Assembly (NCBI GenBank): GCA_030770535.1
Contig: JASVEC010000005.1
Span: forward strand, 1,302,001-1,366,000
Direction: 5' to 3'
Source: Batkoa obscura
Taxonomy: Eukaryota > Entomophthoromycota > Entomophthoromycetes > Entomophthorales > Batkoaceae
Length of the DNA: 64,000 bases
The position numbers and the translations under genes are program-made. The notes under the pieces were generated by a model. It saw nothing but the letters and a program-made list of their open reading frames with translations. It ran no database searches and was not told where the DNA came from. Shown here one piece after another: positions 1 through 11,449 of the stretch. The stretch's first letter is position 1, and the number at the start of each line of letters is the position of its first letter.

Positions 1-2
1 AT

Positions 3-251
3 TTAGATAATATATTATGTAATTATAATTTAGTAATTAATAATATTAAAAAAGAATTAATACAATTAGATAAAATAAATACAGATAAAAGGTTAACAAA
101 TGAAGAAATTAAGAGTATAATAAATAATAGTAATAATAAATTAATATTAATAAATAATAAAAATCAATTAGAAATTGAAAAATTAAAATATTTTAACTAT
201 CAATTTGAAGTAATCAACTATTTATTTCAACAATTAGAAATTAAAATATAA
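3..251 (+). CDS. C-terminal end of a coiled-coil protein (5' end outside window)
   Basis: An open frame enters from the left edge and ends at TAA 249-251, giving about 82 residues rich in Leu, Ile, Asn, Lys and Glu. The spacing of hydrophobic residues looks like a coiled coil, for example around LEIEKLKYFNYQFEVINYLF. There is no recognisable domain. It converges on the CENP-I gene, whose stop lies about 100 bp away on the other strand. I do not recognise the family. AT-rich DNA can give an open frame by chance, but the Glu/Lys content and the long absence of stops favour a real gene end. Confidence 0.5.
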   Translation, partial: LDNILCNYNLVINNIKKELIQLDKINTDKRLTNEEIKSIINNSNNKLILINNKNQLEIEKLKYFNYQFEVINYLFQQLEIKI

Positions 252-354
252 TTTAATAAACAATAATAAGAATAATAAAATAAAATATATATATATAGTA
301 ATCATTCCTACTTTTACTTTTACCTTTTATTTAATACAATTTTTTTACATTAAA

Positions 355-2628
355 TTATTTTTTATTGAAATTAGGTAAAAAATACATTAAAAATTCATTA
401 ACAATAGGTAATGTTTGTAAAAATTGTTGAAAAAATTGATTATATAACTAAAAACAATTCCATTAATATAGAAATTAAATAATAGATAATAAATAATACT
501 TACTTTATTTTCATCTTTTTTAATCCAATCTAAACTTAATGGCTTTTTTAACTGTACTCCTTTCTTTTTTAAAAATAATAAAAATAAATTCATTGTAGCT
601 AAATGATTAGCTAAAGGTAAGCAATCATTAAAATTTAAATCCACAAATTGATTTTGAATAAATAAACTTAATTCATTAATTAATAAAAAATTCAATTCAA
701 ATATTGAATTTTGTTTTAATAAAATTGAATGTTGTAAATTAATTCCTTTGAATTTATATAATGAATTACAATATAATATAATTATTGAATTTAATTGATT
801 AATTGTATTAATATCAATAGTTGTTATTGTTACTGATGTATTGAAAGTGGTAGTTACTGGTGTATTACTTTGAGATTGATTTAATAATTCATAGCTTTTT
901 TTAAAATTAATTAGATATTTTAATATTAAATTAAATTCTGTTAATGAATTAGTAAAATAACATAATGAAAATATACAATTGTTTGGTATTTTTAATATTG
1001 GTATGTTAAATTTGATATTTAATTTGGCTACTTGATTATTAAATAATAAGTATGCTAGATTTAATCCACTATTATTATTCACTAAAATATATTGAATTTG
1101 ATAATATTGTTCTACAAAATCAATAAATAATAAATATTTATTAAATTGCAATTCATTATAACATAAATTCCATTGATTTAATATATTATAAAATAAATAC
1201 ATTAACTTAATTGAAAATAAATCACCATTAAATTGTGTTAATTTCATTAATGGTAATAAGATACATTCATAAAAATCTTTATAATCAATATTACTAGATA
1301 TTAGTTGAATTAATTGAAATATAATACTTTGATATTTTTCTCCATCCCAAATTAATAAATAATGAGTGAGAAATGATAATATTGATGGAAGATATAAATT
1401 AGGGAAAAATTGAAGAAACTGACAACAATTCATCAAAAACTCTTCCAATTGTAAGTCTTTTCTATGTTGATTGCTATACACAATCTTTTCTTTTAATATC
1501 GAATTAATAAACCAATTAAACTTTGTTATATAAGCGGACATTTCATTTTGTTGTAATTTAGCAATAATTTGCATTTTCGTATCCCATAATAATTGATTGC
1601 TGAATTTAATATTCTCAATAGATTTCCAATTCTTTATATTAATTTTCTTTACATCATAATAAATATTCACTATTTTTTGTTTTTTAAATTGAGGTTGATT
1701 CATACTACTATTATTCATGAAATATTGATTATTTTGATTTATTGATTCACTACTAAAATTAATGTTTTTTGATTGATTTTGATTTATTATAATTTTTCTT
1801 ACAATATTACTCCATTCTTGATTATTATTTTGAGCAAAGTCGCCTTTTTTATTAATATTAGATTTAATTAATATAACTGAGTTAGGCGAATATCCTTTAT
1901 AACATTGTAATAAAGATTGAATACTTGAAGATAATGGATATTTATTTTGTAACTCATATCTAATAATTAATGATTAATAATTAGTAATATAAAATAATAA
2001 TCAAATATTAAATAAGTAAATAAATAATACTTACAACATTCGAATTCTAAAAGGTTTCACATGATGTTCTTCCGTTAATAAATATAAATAATTAGCCATT
2101 AAATCTTGAATGGTATCAAAATTTAAATAATGAAATAATAAAGAATATAATTTTTTTAATTTGAATAAATTATCTATTAAATTTAATTCATTCATAATTG
2201 TCAAACTCCATTTTAATAACAATACATTATTTAAGTCCATTTTATAGTTTAATTTACTTAAGATTTTGATGACTATTTGACTATCTAATCGGCAATTGGG
2301 GATCAGTAATATTACCATTTTTTTAATAATCGAATGTTCTAAAATTAGATTATGTTATTACAAGTATTTTATTTTATTAATATAATTTACCTATATCATT
2401 GTTCAAAATCCAATCAACCATAGTATCTATTTGACTATAATTCAATCCATTATTAATTACATAATTATCCCAGTGTTGAAGTAAATCATTAACTCTTTCT
2501 CTTTTAAAATGATTTAAATTTCCTGTACCAACTAATAATAACAAGTTATTATTGCTACTTAACCATATTTATTTTTTTATATTAATAACTACCTTGTTGA
2601 ATTTGATCAATGATAGAATCTATATCCG
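355..2628 (-). CDS. Inner kinetochore protein CENP-I / Mis6 family
   Basis: Spliced minus-strand gene. It starts at ATG 2626-2628 (MTDIDSIIDQIQQ) and has introns near 2540-2590, 2335-2390, 1966-2032 and 402-500. The last intron (GTAAGT..TTTTTAG) is needed to reach a C-terminus LYNQFFQQFLQTLPIVNEFL and stop at 355-357; reading through it gives an unrelated tail. The diagnostic block is VKPFRIRMLYELQNKYP followed by LLQCYKGYSP, which matches the Mis6/CENP-I signature of a 'V.PFR..RLL.L..K' strand followed by 'LL.LYK.Y.P'. The rest is helical repeat-like and Asn/Leu rich. Known role of the family: part of the CCAN, needed for CENP-A loading and kinetochore assembly. Exon borders were set by eye. 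It is transcribed divergently from the gene at 2838, about 210 bp away. Confidence 0.72.
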
Positions 2629-2837
2629 TCATTTCAAATATCAATTTTATTTTGTAAAAAAGTAGTAAAGCAAATTTTATAAATTCAACTTCCAAAAATA
2701 AAGGGAGAAGAAATAGTCAATGTTTAAGTTAACCAATAACATCTCATGTAACATTCACAACAAAAAAAACAACCACTATAACTTCAATTTATTTCAAATA
2801 TCTTAAGTATTTTAATTTTGATTTTATATATAAAAAG

Positions 2838-3042
2838 ATGTTTCGTCAACTTGATTCGGGAGCAGGACGTAATCAACAAATTAACTTACAATTAATAGAT
2901 TATGAAAGAAACATATATGAACATAATTATCCAGCAGCAAGTTTAAATCTATCGATATTAAATAATACTTCCATATCATTAAATAAAAATTATTATAGAG
3001 TAAGTATTATTTTTACAATATTTTTTATATTTGATGAATTGA

Positions 3043-3084
<42 letters not shown>

Positions 3085-4579
3085 TAGTTATTAATAAAAG
3101 TTTTAATTAAATTTTAATTTAATAGTTGCAATTAGCTGTATTAAAAAAATTAGCACATTCCGATCCTAATATTAATTTAAAAAAGTATTTTTTATATTTA
3201 CTTTCTTTACCTAGTTGTACTGGTCGTGAATATTTAATTGAATTTATCAATCATGAACTTATTCAATTACCTACTATTACATTCAATTTATCTCAATTGC
3301 AACTTTCAATTGAACAAGTAGAAATGATCATTCATTTATTAATTGGGTATCAAAATAAGAAAGAATTAGTAAAAGATGCTTTTATTAATGGGTATTTAGG
3401 GATAATTTATTATTTTAAATTTACATTAGGATTATTCATGGAATTAATAGAAAATGGAATAGAAATTAAGAATTCTGAAGAAAGGAAGGAAACATTAAGA
3501 AATGAATTTGATTTTGGATTAGAAAAGATAATAAAAGGTAATAAAATAAATATTTATTATAAATAGTTAATATTAATTAAATAATTAAATAGATTATCAT
3601 CTTCAATTAACAAGTGAAACAATAACTAGTTTATTAGAAAGTATTAATAATTTTGAAATTTATCGAGAAAATGGAGGTAAAGAAGATTTATTTTTCAAAT
3701 TAGATTTATCTTCTACATTAATTAAACGAGCACTTACTGAAGAAAAAGAATTAAAATTAGCATTATTAAAAAAAAGTATAAGAATATGTGATAATTATAA
3801 AAATAATGATAAATTTAATTTACAAATTAAAATAGAATATTATAATTTATATCAAAGTAAAAAAAAATGGTTAAAATGTATTTATAATTATTTTAATAAT
3901 GGACATTTAAATCATTCATTATTAATAAATATTATAAATTATTATCAAAAAGGAATGAATAAAACGGAACTCATGTTTTATGCTTTACCTCATTGTTTAG
4001 AATGGCTATTGAATCATTTAGAATATGAACAAAAATCAATTTATTGGGAATATTTATTAACATTTTTAAAATTAATAATGTAAGTTAATTATTTTTATAA
4101 AATTATTATTAAACAATATTAAATAATATTAAATAATATTAAATAATATTAATATGTTTATTTTTAATATATTTTAGTAAATTTAATTCAATATTTATAA
4201 AACAAAAAGATTATAAAGAATATAAAGAATCGTTAATATTATTATTAACTAATCGTAAATTATGGTATCCTAAAGCTTATTTTTATAAGATAGAAAAAGA
4301 AGGTAAATATCAATTTCTATTATTTTTAATATTTTATTAAATTAACTCTTTTTATTTTATTGAATTTATTTAGATTCAACTCAATTATTTTATAAATTTT
4401 CTGTGTTATTCATGTTTTTTATAAACTTTGAAACTATGGAATTTGAGAATATTGAATTTATAAATTGTTTAAAAAAAGTAAAATCAATAAGTACATTTAA
4501 TAAAGTAAAAGTATTATTGAATGATAAAATAGAGTTCAAAGATATGTTAAAAGAAGTACCTTGTTGGGATTTAGAATAA
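2838..4579 (+). CDS. Unknown helical protein, five exons
   Basis: Exons are approximately 2838-2999, 3126-3534, 3594-4081, 4178-4301 and 4374-4579, joined by introns with GTAAGT or GTAAAT donors and TTTAG-type acceptors. The protein of about 460 residues begins MFRQLDSGAGRNQQINLQL and ends DMLKEVPCWDLE. It is mostly predicted helix with many Leu/Ile/Lys and has no signal peptide or membrane segment. The block KKYFLYLLSLPSCTGREYLI and the sharp C-terminal PCWDLE look conserved rather than random, but I do not recognise the family. Head-to-head with CENP-I, so the two may share a promoter. Reading-frame continuity across four introns supports a functional gene. Confidence 0.62.
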
Positions 4580-4984
4580 AAGTAATGAATGAATGAATGA
4601 ATGATAAGTGAATTATAATTAAAAGTATAAAAGAGTTAAGGTTTTAAGGATTTAAAGTAATGAAATATAATTATAATTAAATCTCTTTTTTTATTATGTA
4701 AAATTATGTTTGATGACAGATTTGATATTTTGTTATAAATAATGTTATAATAATATAAAAGTATTATTAATCATTATTAATAAAGGTTTAACTTTAATAA
4801 ATGTAATTGTTTTTTTTTAAATTTTCAATTTAATTAATGATTCGTTTACTAATTGAACATAGAAATATAGAGTAGTTAAAATTTTATTCATACAAAAAAG
4901 TATTCAATAAAGAACTAAATATAATGAATCTTATTATTATTTAAGTTTATAACATAAAGATATAAAAAAGAACCAAATAATAAG
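4580..4984. other. Intergenic spacer
   Basis: AT-rich spacer between convergent genes, with a short ATGA tandem run at about 4585-4606. I see no gene. Confidence 0.6.
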
Positions 4985-6850
4985 CTATTTGAAATTATTA
5001 GTTGAATTAACCGTGATATTATTTGTAATAGAATCAATATTAAACTCAACTATCTCTCCCTTTAGATTTACTTTAGTAGCCTTATTAGTTGAAGTAGCAG
5101 TGGTATTACAACGACATAATACTATTGCTTCATTATAATGACTAAATTCAGCTTCAAAACTATAAACTGAATTAGTATAAATTGAATTCATTTCCCAAAT
5201 CCCATATTCATCTCCATTTTTAGTATTAGGTAAAGATAAGTTTAATAAAGATAGGAAAGTAGGGCGTAGATTTAATTCAATTGAACTATATTTTTTAAAC
5301 CATTTCCATCTTTTGTATTTATTTATCAAATAATTCAATAAAATAGCTGATATAATAAAAAATGAAGCTAATCCAAATACAATTCCAACAATCTCAGATG
5401 TACTGAAAGAAATATATAGGTTGTATCTGGAGTTGTCAAATTTGTTCTTCAAATATTCATTTGATGTGTATAATTGACTAAAATCTTCATTCTGTTTTTT
5501 TATTGCTGGTCCAATTGTATTACTCAATTTTATTGTTTTCTTTTCTAAATTGAGTGAGTCTATGTCAATTGCAATAATATCGTAGTTATAGTTGTAATTG
5601 TAGTAGTTAATGTCACCATAAAAAAATACTAATCTATTATCAATTAATTCACTTGAGTGCCATGCTCTACCAACATTAAATACCTCGTCATTAAAATCCA
5701 TAATGTTAATTTTTGTCCACTTCCAATCAGTTAAATTTAATAATTGAATATCGTTATATAAAATAGTATAATCATTTACTTTATCTGTACCACCATAAAC
5801 TAATATGCAATTCATATCAGGTAAATAAGTAGCAGAGTGTCCCATTCTTACTCTATCATCATAACCCTTTGTTTCTGCTTTCATGTATCTTTCTGTCGCT
5901 GTATCATACATATAAGCATACTTTAAATTCGATATTGTTGGTGCCTTAGAATGGTTTAGGTCATATCGATTCCGCTCACTTTTAAAATTTGTTACATCTA
6001 ATTCTTCATAAGGTATACCACCAAGTATGACCATAGTAGTAGAATTTGTTAAAGTAGCTGTATGAAATGCATTACGAGGCATAGAGTCAACTTCGACACT
6101 ATAGTGAGAAATACTGTTATTGGTCAAATCAAAAACAGTAAAATTATTATTTGATGTAGAAATATTAGTATTCAAATCTAAGTTCCAACCACCATAGCTA
6201 TACAGTATATCACTTACTTTTGTTATTGATTTACCACTATAATTATTCATGTAGTAACGAATCGTATTATTTTTATTACTCCATGATTCCTTATCCAAGT
6301 TAATTGTAAGTAGTCCTAAATACTGATAGTTTGTATCTATAAATTTATTGTTTGAGTGAAACTTATCTAGGATTATTGCAGCATTTAAATTATTCTCATA
6401 TGTAAAGAAATGTAAATCACATATATTTCTTATCACATTCCTCTTTAAGTTTGCTTTTGAATGAATTTGGTTCAAGTTGATAGTTGAAGTTAAGTTGACT
6501 AAAAAGTGGCTATTGTTTAAACTTACTTCATTCTCATCTACTTCTTCTTTACTATTAATTTCTTTCCTTTTTACAGTATTGTGGACTAATAATATTTGAT
6601 CATATAATATTGTACTGGATTTTATAAAATCTTTATTTACTTTCTTGATTTTCTCAAATTCATTGCTTGTTGCACTTGTTGATAATAAGAAAAGCAATAT
6701 CATAAATATATTTATGTTATACAATATATTTATGTTATACAATATATTTATGTTATACATTATATTTATGTTATACATTATATTTATGTTATACATTATA
6801 TTTATGTTATACATTATATTTATGTTATACATTATATTTATGTTATACAT
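4985..6850 (-). CDS. Kelch-repeat single-pass membrane protein, copy 1
   Basis: Intronless frame. If read from 6850 it begins with eight copies of a six-residue unit (MYNINI/LYNINI) encoded by a minisatellite. By comparison with copy 2 the functional start is probably ATG 6701-6703, giving a short hydrophobic leader MILLFLLSTSATS before NEFEKIKK. The lumenal or extracellular part carries Kelch-type blades: YSYGGW, AFHTATL..MVILGG, MGHSATYLPDMNCILVYGG and AWHSSELIDNRLVFFYG. A membrane segment follows near the C-terminus (IVGIVFGLASFFIISAILL), then a basic stop-transfer KYKRWKWFKKY and a tail of about 110 residues with LPNTKNGDEYGIWEM. Many NxS/T sites fit a secreted ectodomain. Function unknown; surface sensing or adhesion is inference only. 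First of four copies in the array. Confidence 0.78.
   Translation of the reverse strand: MYNINIMYNINIMYNINIMYNINIMYNINIMYNINILYNINILYNINIFMILLFLLSTSATSNEFEKIKKVNKDFIKSSTILYDQILLVHNTVKRKEINSKEEVDENEVSLNNSHFLVNLTSTINLNQIHSKANLKRNVIRNICDLHFFTYENNLNAAIILDKFHSNNKFIDTNYQYLGLLTINLDKESWSNKNNTIRYYMNNYSGKSITKVSDILYSYGGWNLDLNTNISTSNNNFTVFDLTNNSISHYSVEVDSMPRNAFHTATLTNSTTMVILGGIPYEELDVTNFKSERNRYDLNHSKAPTISNLKYAYMYDTATERYMKAETKGYDDRVRMGHSATYLPDMNCILVYGGTDKVNDYTILYNDIQLLNLTDWKWTKINIMDFNDEVFNVGRAWHSSELIDNRLVFFYGDINYYNYNYNYDIIAIDIDSLNLEKKTIKLSNTIGPAIKKQNEDFSQLYTSNEYLKNKFDNSRYNLYISFSTSEIVGIVFGLASFFIISAILLNYLINKYKRWKWFKKYSSIELNLRPTFLSLLNLSLPNTKNGDEYGIWEMNSIYTNSVYSFEAEFSHYNEAIVLCRCNTTATSTNKATKVNLKGEIVEFNIDSITNNITVNSTNNFK
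6705..6848. repeat. 18-bp minisatellite, eight units
   Basis: Eight head-to-tail units of 18 bp (AATATATTTATGTTATAC, with ATT instead of AAT at the start of the last five). A decayed ninth unit follows. The unit has no stop on the minus strand in the Kelch frame, so it reads as repeated MYNINI ahead of the leader peptide. Every unit carries a minus-strand ATG, or TTG/ATA variants. Confidence 0.9.
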
Positions 6851-7957
6851 TATACTTATTTTAATTCTTTAATCGTAATGTATACTTATTTCCATTGACT
6901 ATATCCTTTCTTTTAGTCTCTGTTTAAATAGTCCATAAATATTCGCTCCTAGTATCAATTAAATTAAATAAGAAGTTAAGGGATAATTCTGATGATTATA
7001 ATTAAAATAATAGTTCTATTTGTAATTAATCATTTCAATTATCATGATTAAATGCTAATTTGAATTAACTTACAAAATTCTATACAGTAAATTTTAACAA
7101 ATTAGAACATTAGCCATTGAAAAATACCAATTTAGGTTCAAATTCAAAAAAAATCAAACTTCGATTCCTTCACTATTTATAGTTTTGGAATGTTTATGTT
7201 AAATAGGGCTTTAAAAATAATTTGTACTCAGTTTGTTTCGCATTAACCGTCCTGTTTTTCTATCAAAGATATTTTTACACTATAATATCTATTATTTTAA
7301 TTTTTATTACAACTCTGATATTTTTAGCCTAAATTCCAGTTCTGTTAGAGTTGTTAATTTTATTATTATTCTTAGCTAGTTACAATTAAAAAATTCAACA
7401 GACCACAGCTGCTTTATATATTAAGTATATATACATTATATTATTATTTTTATTTACTTCTTATTTATTTTTTAATATTTTAAAATTATATAGTATACTG
7501 AATTGCCAGCTTAATTTAAAGCAATGATCAACTCAAAATCAAATTGTATGAATTTAAGCTGGTAGGTAATTAGGGTAATAGACTTTGAAGTATGAATGCA
7601 CTGTTAAAAGGACGTTAATTTTTTTCAAAACGTGTTGGCATGATAGCAGAGTACCCAATAATGATGTTGTGGCACTCTGCTATTTATTTTATTAAACCGT
7701 GAAAAAGCGGAAAAGAATAGCTAAAAAGCTACAGATTTAAATTTTAAACACAAAATACTAATTGTAATAAAAGCTAAGATAATATATAATAATATCAAAA
7801 AAACTTTATTTAATAAAAGAAGCTCTAAAGTTTACAAATATTCAAAAAGTATTAATTAATATATAGAAAATTCTTTTATTAAATCTTATATAAGGACATC
7901 TATTTTTCATTTTCACTGAAGTGCGTTTTCCGCTGAATTGATGTTGCGTTAAATCCA
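6851..7957. other. Repeat-rich spacer in the Kelch array
   Basis: No supportable gene. Contains poly-A/T tracts and scattered decayed repeat remnants, for example ACCACAGCTGCTTTATATA near 7402. Confidence 0.5.
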
Positions 7958-7958
7958 T

Positions 7959-8061
7959 TTGGGGTGTTTTTTTTGGCTTCATTATTTTTTCCATTTTTTA
8001 AGCGCTATTTGAGTGGAAAGATTGTTAGTAAAATTCTTAAACAAAAAAACGCATCCCCATA
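7959..8061. mobile_element. Short TIR element (104-bp family), copy 1
   Basis: Begins TTTGGGGTGT and ends GCATCCCCATA. It contains the family core AAGCGCTATTTGAGTGGAAA in the middle. Lies just downstream of Kelch copy 2. Confidence 0.85.
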
Positions 8062-8187
8062 TCATATTTTATCAAATATTAAAAGTAGTGCAACAAAATA
8101 ATATAATTTCAATAAAAAATATAACAGTAAAAAAGTTTATTATTTAATTTTAAAAAAAAAGAAAAGAAAAGAGGATTATTTAGTAAT

Positions 8188-10014
8188 CTATTTAAAATTA
8201 CTAGTTGAATTAACGATGGTATCATTTGTAGTTGTATTAGCCGTAGTATTATTTGTAGTAGAATCAACAAATGTGTTATGTGTAGTAGAATTAGCAACTG
8301 TATTATTTTTAGTTGAACTAATATCAAATACAATTGTCCCATCGATTGGATTTATTTTAGTTGATCTATTGGATGAGATAGCACTATTATGATGACATAG
8401 CTTCATTGGCTCCTTGAACTTACTAAATTCAATTTCTAAACTATGAATTGAATTAGCATAATGAGAATCCATATCCCAAATGCCATATTCATCTCCATTT
8501 TTAGTATTAGGTAAGGCCACATTTAAGGATGTTAAATAAGACGAAGATGGAGCCACTTCAATAACGTTAAACTTATTAATCAAATTATTTTTTCTATAAT
8601 CATTTATAAAATAGTAGGATATACCGATTAATAATATAAGAAATATAATTATTCCAAGTACAATACCAACGATATCCGATGTATTTAAAGAATTTGGATT
8701 TGTGAATTTTAATTTATATTCATCTCCACTATATTTCATGTATTCATCCGATGTATATAATTTATTAAAGTTTTCTTCATCTTTTTTTATTGCTGGTCCA
8801 ATTGTATTACTCAATTTTATTGTTTTCTTTCCTGAATCAAGTGAATCTAATTTAATTGCAATAATATCGTAGTTATAGTTGTAATTGTAGTAGTTAATGT
8901 CACCATAAAAAAATACTAATCTATTATCAATTAATTCACTTGAGTGCCATGCTCTACCAACATTAAATACCTCGTCATTAAAATCCATAATGTTAATTTT
9001 TGTCCACTTCCAATCAGTTAAATTTAATAATTGAATATCGTTATATAAAATAGTATAATCATTTACTTTATCTGTACCACCATAAACTAATATGCAATTC
9101 ATATCAGGTAAATAAGTAGCAGAGTGTCCCATTCTTACTCTATCATCATAACCCTTTGTTTCTATTTTTTTATACAACCCCAAATCCGTATCATACATAT
9201 GAGCATACTTTAAATTTGCTATTGTTGATTCGTTAGAACTATTCGAGCCGTTTGGATTCTGCTTACTTCCAGGTTTAACAGCGCCATTATTTTCGTTAGA
9301 TACACCACCAAGTATGATCATAGTAGTCGAGTCAATCATAGTGGCTGTATGAAAAGCATTGGGAGGCATACTCGAATCAATACTAAATCTAGCTTGAGAA
9401 GAACTATTGTAAGTCAAGTTAAAGCCTAAAAGTTTATTATTTGATATAGAAACATTAGTATCTAAGCTTAATTGCCAACCACCATAAGAGTATAAACTAT
9501 CTTTAGTGTTTGTTATTGTATTACCACTAAATTCATTTACAGATCCAAGCATGCTGTCTTTAACTAACCATATTTGATCCCTTAAGTTAACTGTATACAA
9601 TTCTAAATAATTGTTGTTGTCACTATTAAATTTATTATTTGAATGAAATTTATCTAGTGTTATTGCAACGTTTAAATTGTTTTTATATGTGAAAAAATGT
9701 AAATCGTATTTGTTTTTTATAACATTCATCTTTAAGTTGACATTTGAATAAATTTGGTGCAGGTTCATAGATGAAGTTAAGTTAACTAAAAAGTGGCTAT
9801 TGTTTAAGCTTACTTCATTTTCGCTTGCTTCTTCTTTGCTATTGATCTCTTTCCTTTTGACTGTGTTATGAACTAACAATATTTGATCATATAATATCGT
9901 ACTACATTTTATAAATACTTTGTTATTATTCTTAATTTTCTCAAACTCGTTGCTATTTACACTCGTTACTAATAAAAATAACGCTATTGTCAATAAATAT
10001 GTGCTACAAATCAT
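8188..10014 (-). CDS. Kelch-repeat single-pass membrane protein, copy 2
   Basis: Intact intronless frame of 608 residues. The signal peptide is MICSTYLLTIALFLLVTSVNS, followed by NEFEKIKNNNKVFIKCSTILYDQILLVHNT, nearly as in copy 1. Kelch-like blades include YSYGGWQLSLD, AFHTATMIDSTTMIILGG, MGHSATYLPDMNCILVYGG and AWHSSELIDNRLVFFYG. The membrane span is near residues 475-500 (IVGIVLGIIIFLILLIGISYYF), followed by the tail with LPNTKNGDEYGIWDMDS. The extreme C-terminus carries an Asn/Thr repeat tract absent from copy 1. The N-terminal third and the tail differ clearly from copy 1, but the central 309 bp does not (see findings). Role unknown; probably a glycosylated surface protein. Confidence 0.82.
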   Translation of the reverse strand: MICSTYLLTIALFLLVTSVNSNEFEKIKNNNKVFIKCSTILYDQILLVHNTVKRKEINSKEEASENEVSLNNSHFLVNLTSSMNLHQIYSNVNLKMNVIKNKYDLHFFTYKNNLNVAITLDKFHSNNKFNSDNNNYLELYTVNLRDQIWLVKDSMLGSVNEFSGNTITNTKDSLYSYGGWQLSLDTNVSISNNKLLGFNLTYNSSSQARFSIDSSMPPNAFHTATMIDSTTMIILGGVSNENNGAVKPGSKQNPNGSNSSNESTIANLKYAHMYDTDLGLYKKIETKGYDDRVRMGHSATYLPDMNCILVYGGTDKVNDYTILYNDIQLLNLTDWKWTKINIMDFNDEVFNVGRAWHSSELIDNRLVFFYGDINYYNYNYNYDIIAIKLDSLDSGKKTIKLSNTIGPAIKKDEENFNKLYTSDEYMKYSGDEYKLKFTNPNSLNTSDIVGIVLGIIIFLILLIGISYYFINDYRKNNLINKFNVIEVAPSSSYLTSLNVALPNTKNGDEYGIWDMDSHYANSIHSLEIEFSKFKEPMKLCHHNSAISSNRSTKINPIDGTIVFDISSTKNNTVANSTTHNTFVDSTTNNTTANTTTNDTIVNSTSNFK

Positions 10015-11449
10015 GCCTTTATCCTAACTCTCTGATCGTAACGTCTTTTTTAGTTTTACTGCTCTCTCTAGTTCTATTTGAATGAAACCTTTAACTATCT
10101 GGCCTTAATGTTGATAAATTAAATAAAAGATAAAGTGAAAGTTTTATTTAACATATCAAAGACATAATTCTATTCATTTCTGATTATTTCTGATATCATA
10201 GATTAGTGTTAATTTGGAACAACTCTTTTTTGCACTGCAGCTTTGTTATAATTTTAAAGAAGATTAACCACTTGGAAATATATTACCAAATTGCTCAAAT
10301 CCCCGACTAAAAACTATTAAAATGAATTAAAAAAATCAAAACATTAATTCTTATAACTATTTATAGTTTTAAATTTTTATACTTTTTTATACTCTATTTA
10401 AGCACATTTTATAATTACAACTATAGAATTCTTAAAAGAAATCTGACTGAAAGCAAGTAAATTCTTTTTTCTAAAGCTATCCAAAGCTGATTTGTTCCTT
10501 AAAGAGCACCAAATGTATAAAATTGATTTTATACAGCTGCTTTACTTTCAATGTGTGATGACTAGCTGTTCATTTAAGAGTAAAAAGTAAAGCTTCAAGC
10601 TTCAAATTTTGTGATAGGTTGTATTATTGCTAATAAGATTATCGTCACACAACACAAATTTAAAAAAAGTTGCATACACTCGAACAAAATCATTTATATG
10701 GTTGTATTTTTGTTTTAAAATCTCATAAACAAAATTTCTACTTAAATAGGACTTAAGAAATTGTCAAAAAATGAAACCAAAAAAGACAATCCCAAATATC
10801 TTTCAAAAAATGATAATTTTTATAATTCAAACAAGAAATAAAAAAATAAAAAAGGTAAAGTTTATCAAAAGCTTCAGGTTTCAATTTTGACTTACTTTAC
10901 TTGGCTAAATTTGTCTTTGATTCCCTTTGACCTCATTTTAGTCAAATCATTGAAGCCTTTAAGGCTTTTATGTTATTTGCCCAACCATTTATTATAGTTA
11001 TTAGGACTTGGGCCATTCACTCTTACTATTCAAACCTTTCAACTAAAATCATTCCTGTTCCACCAAATCCTAACTCATTATATTCAATATCTAGATAAGT
11101 TTGTATAAATTTGAATCTAAAGCAGATATAGTTATCTTATTCAGATCTAAATAGATACTCTTAAATTAGAGTGTCTCCCAGAAGTTACCTTGTTGCTTTG
11201 ATTCAAACTTTTTAACTTATCTGTTATCGCCCTTTACATTTAAATCCCATTCTCTTGTTTCATGATATTAGCACATTTTACTTCCGATAATAAAGCACTT
11301 GAGGGTTTCTAACCCCTTCAAATTTTAATAACAACATAATTAAAGATAAAATCAATTCTATCAACCTATTAGCAAACAAAGATTGCCGAATACAATAATT
11401 ACTATTTATTTTATAAAGTAATAAAGCTATAAAGCTACAAGTTAATAAT
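10015..11449. other. Repeat-rich spacer
   Basis: No supportable gene. Holds a decayed remnant of the 104-bp element around 10768-10800 (AATGAAACCAAAAAAGACA) and a stretch at 10570-10590 (CTGTTCATTTAAGAG) resembling the inside of the 165-bp repeat family. Confidence 0.45.

Noticed and set aside
6645-6872. Plus-strand frame with repeated FMLYNI units
   Set aside because: Antisense shadow of the 18-bp minisatellite and of the Kelch copy 1 leader.
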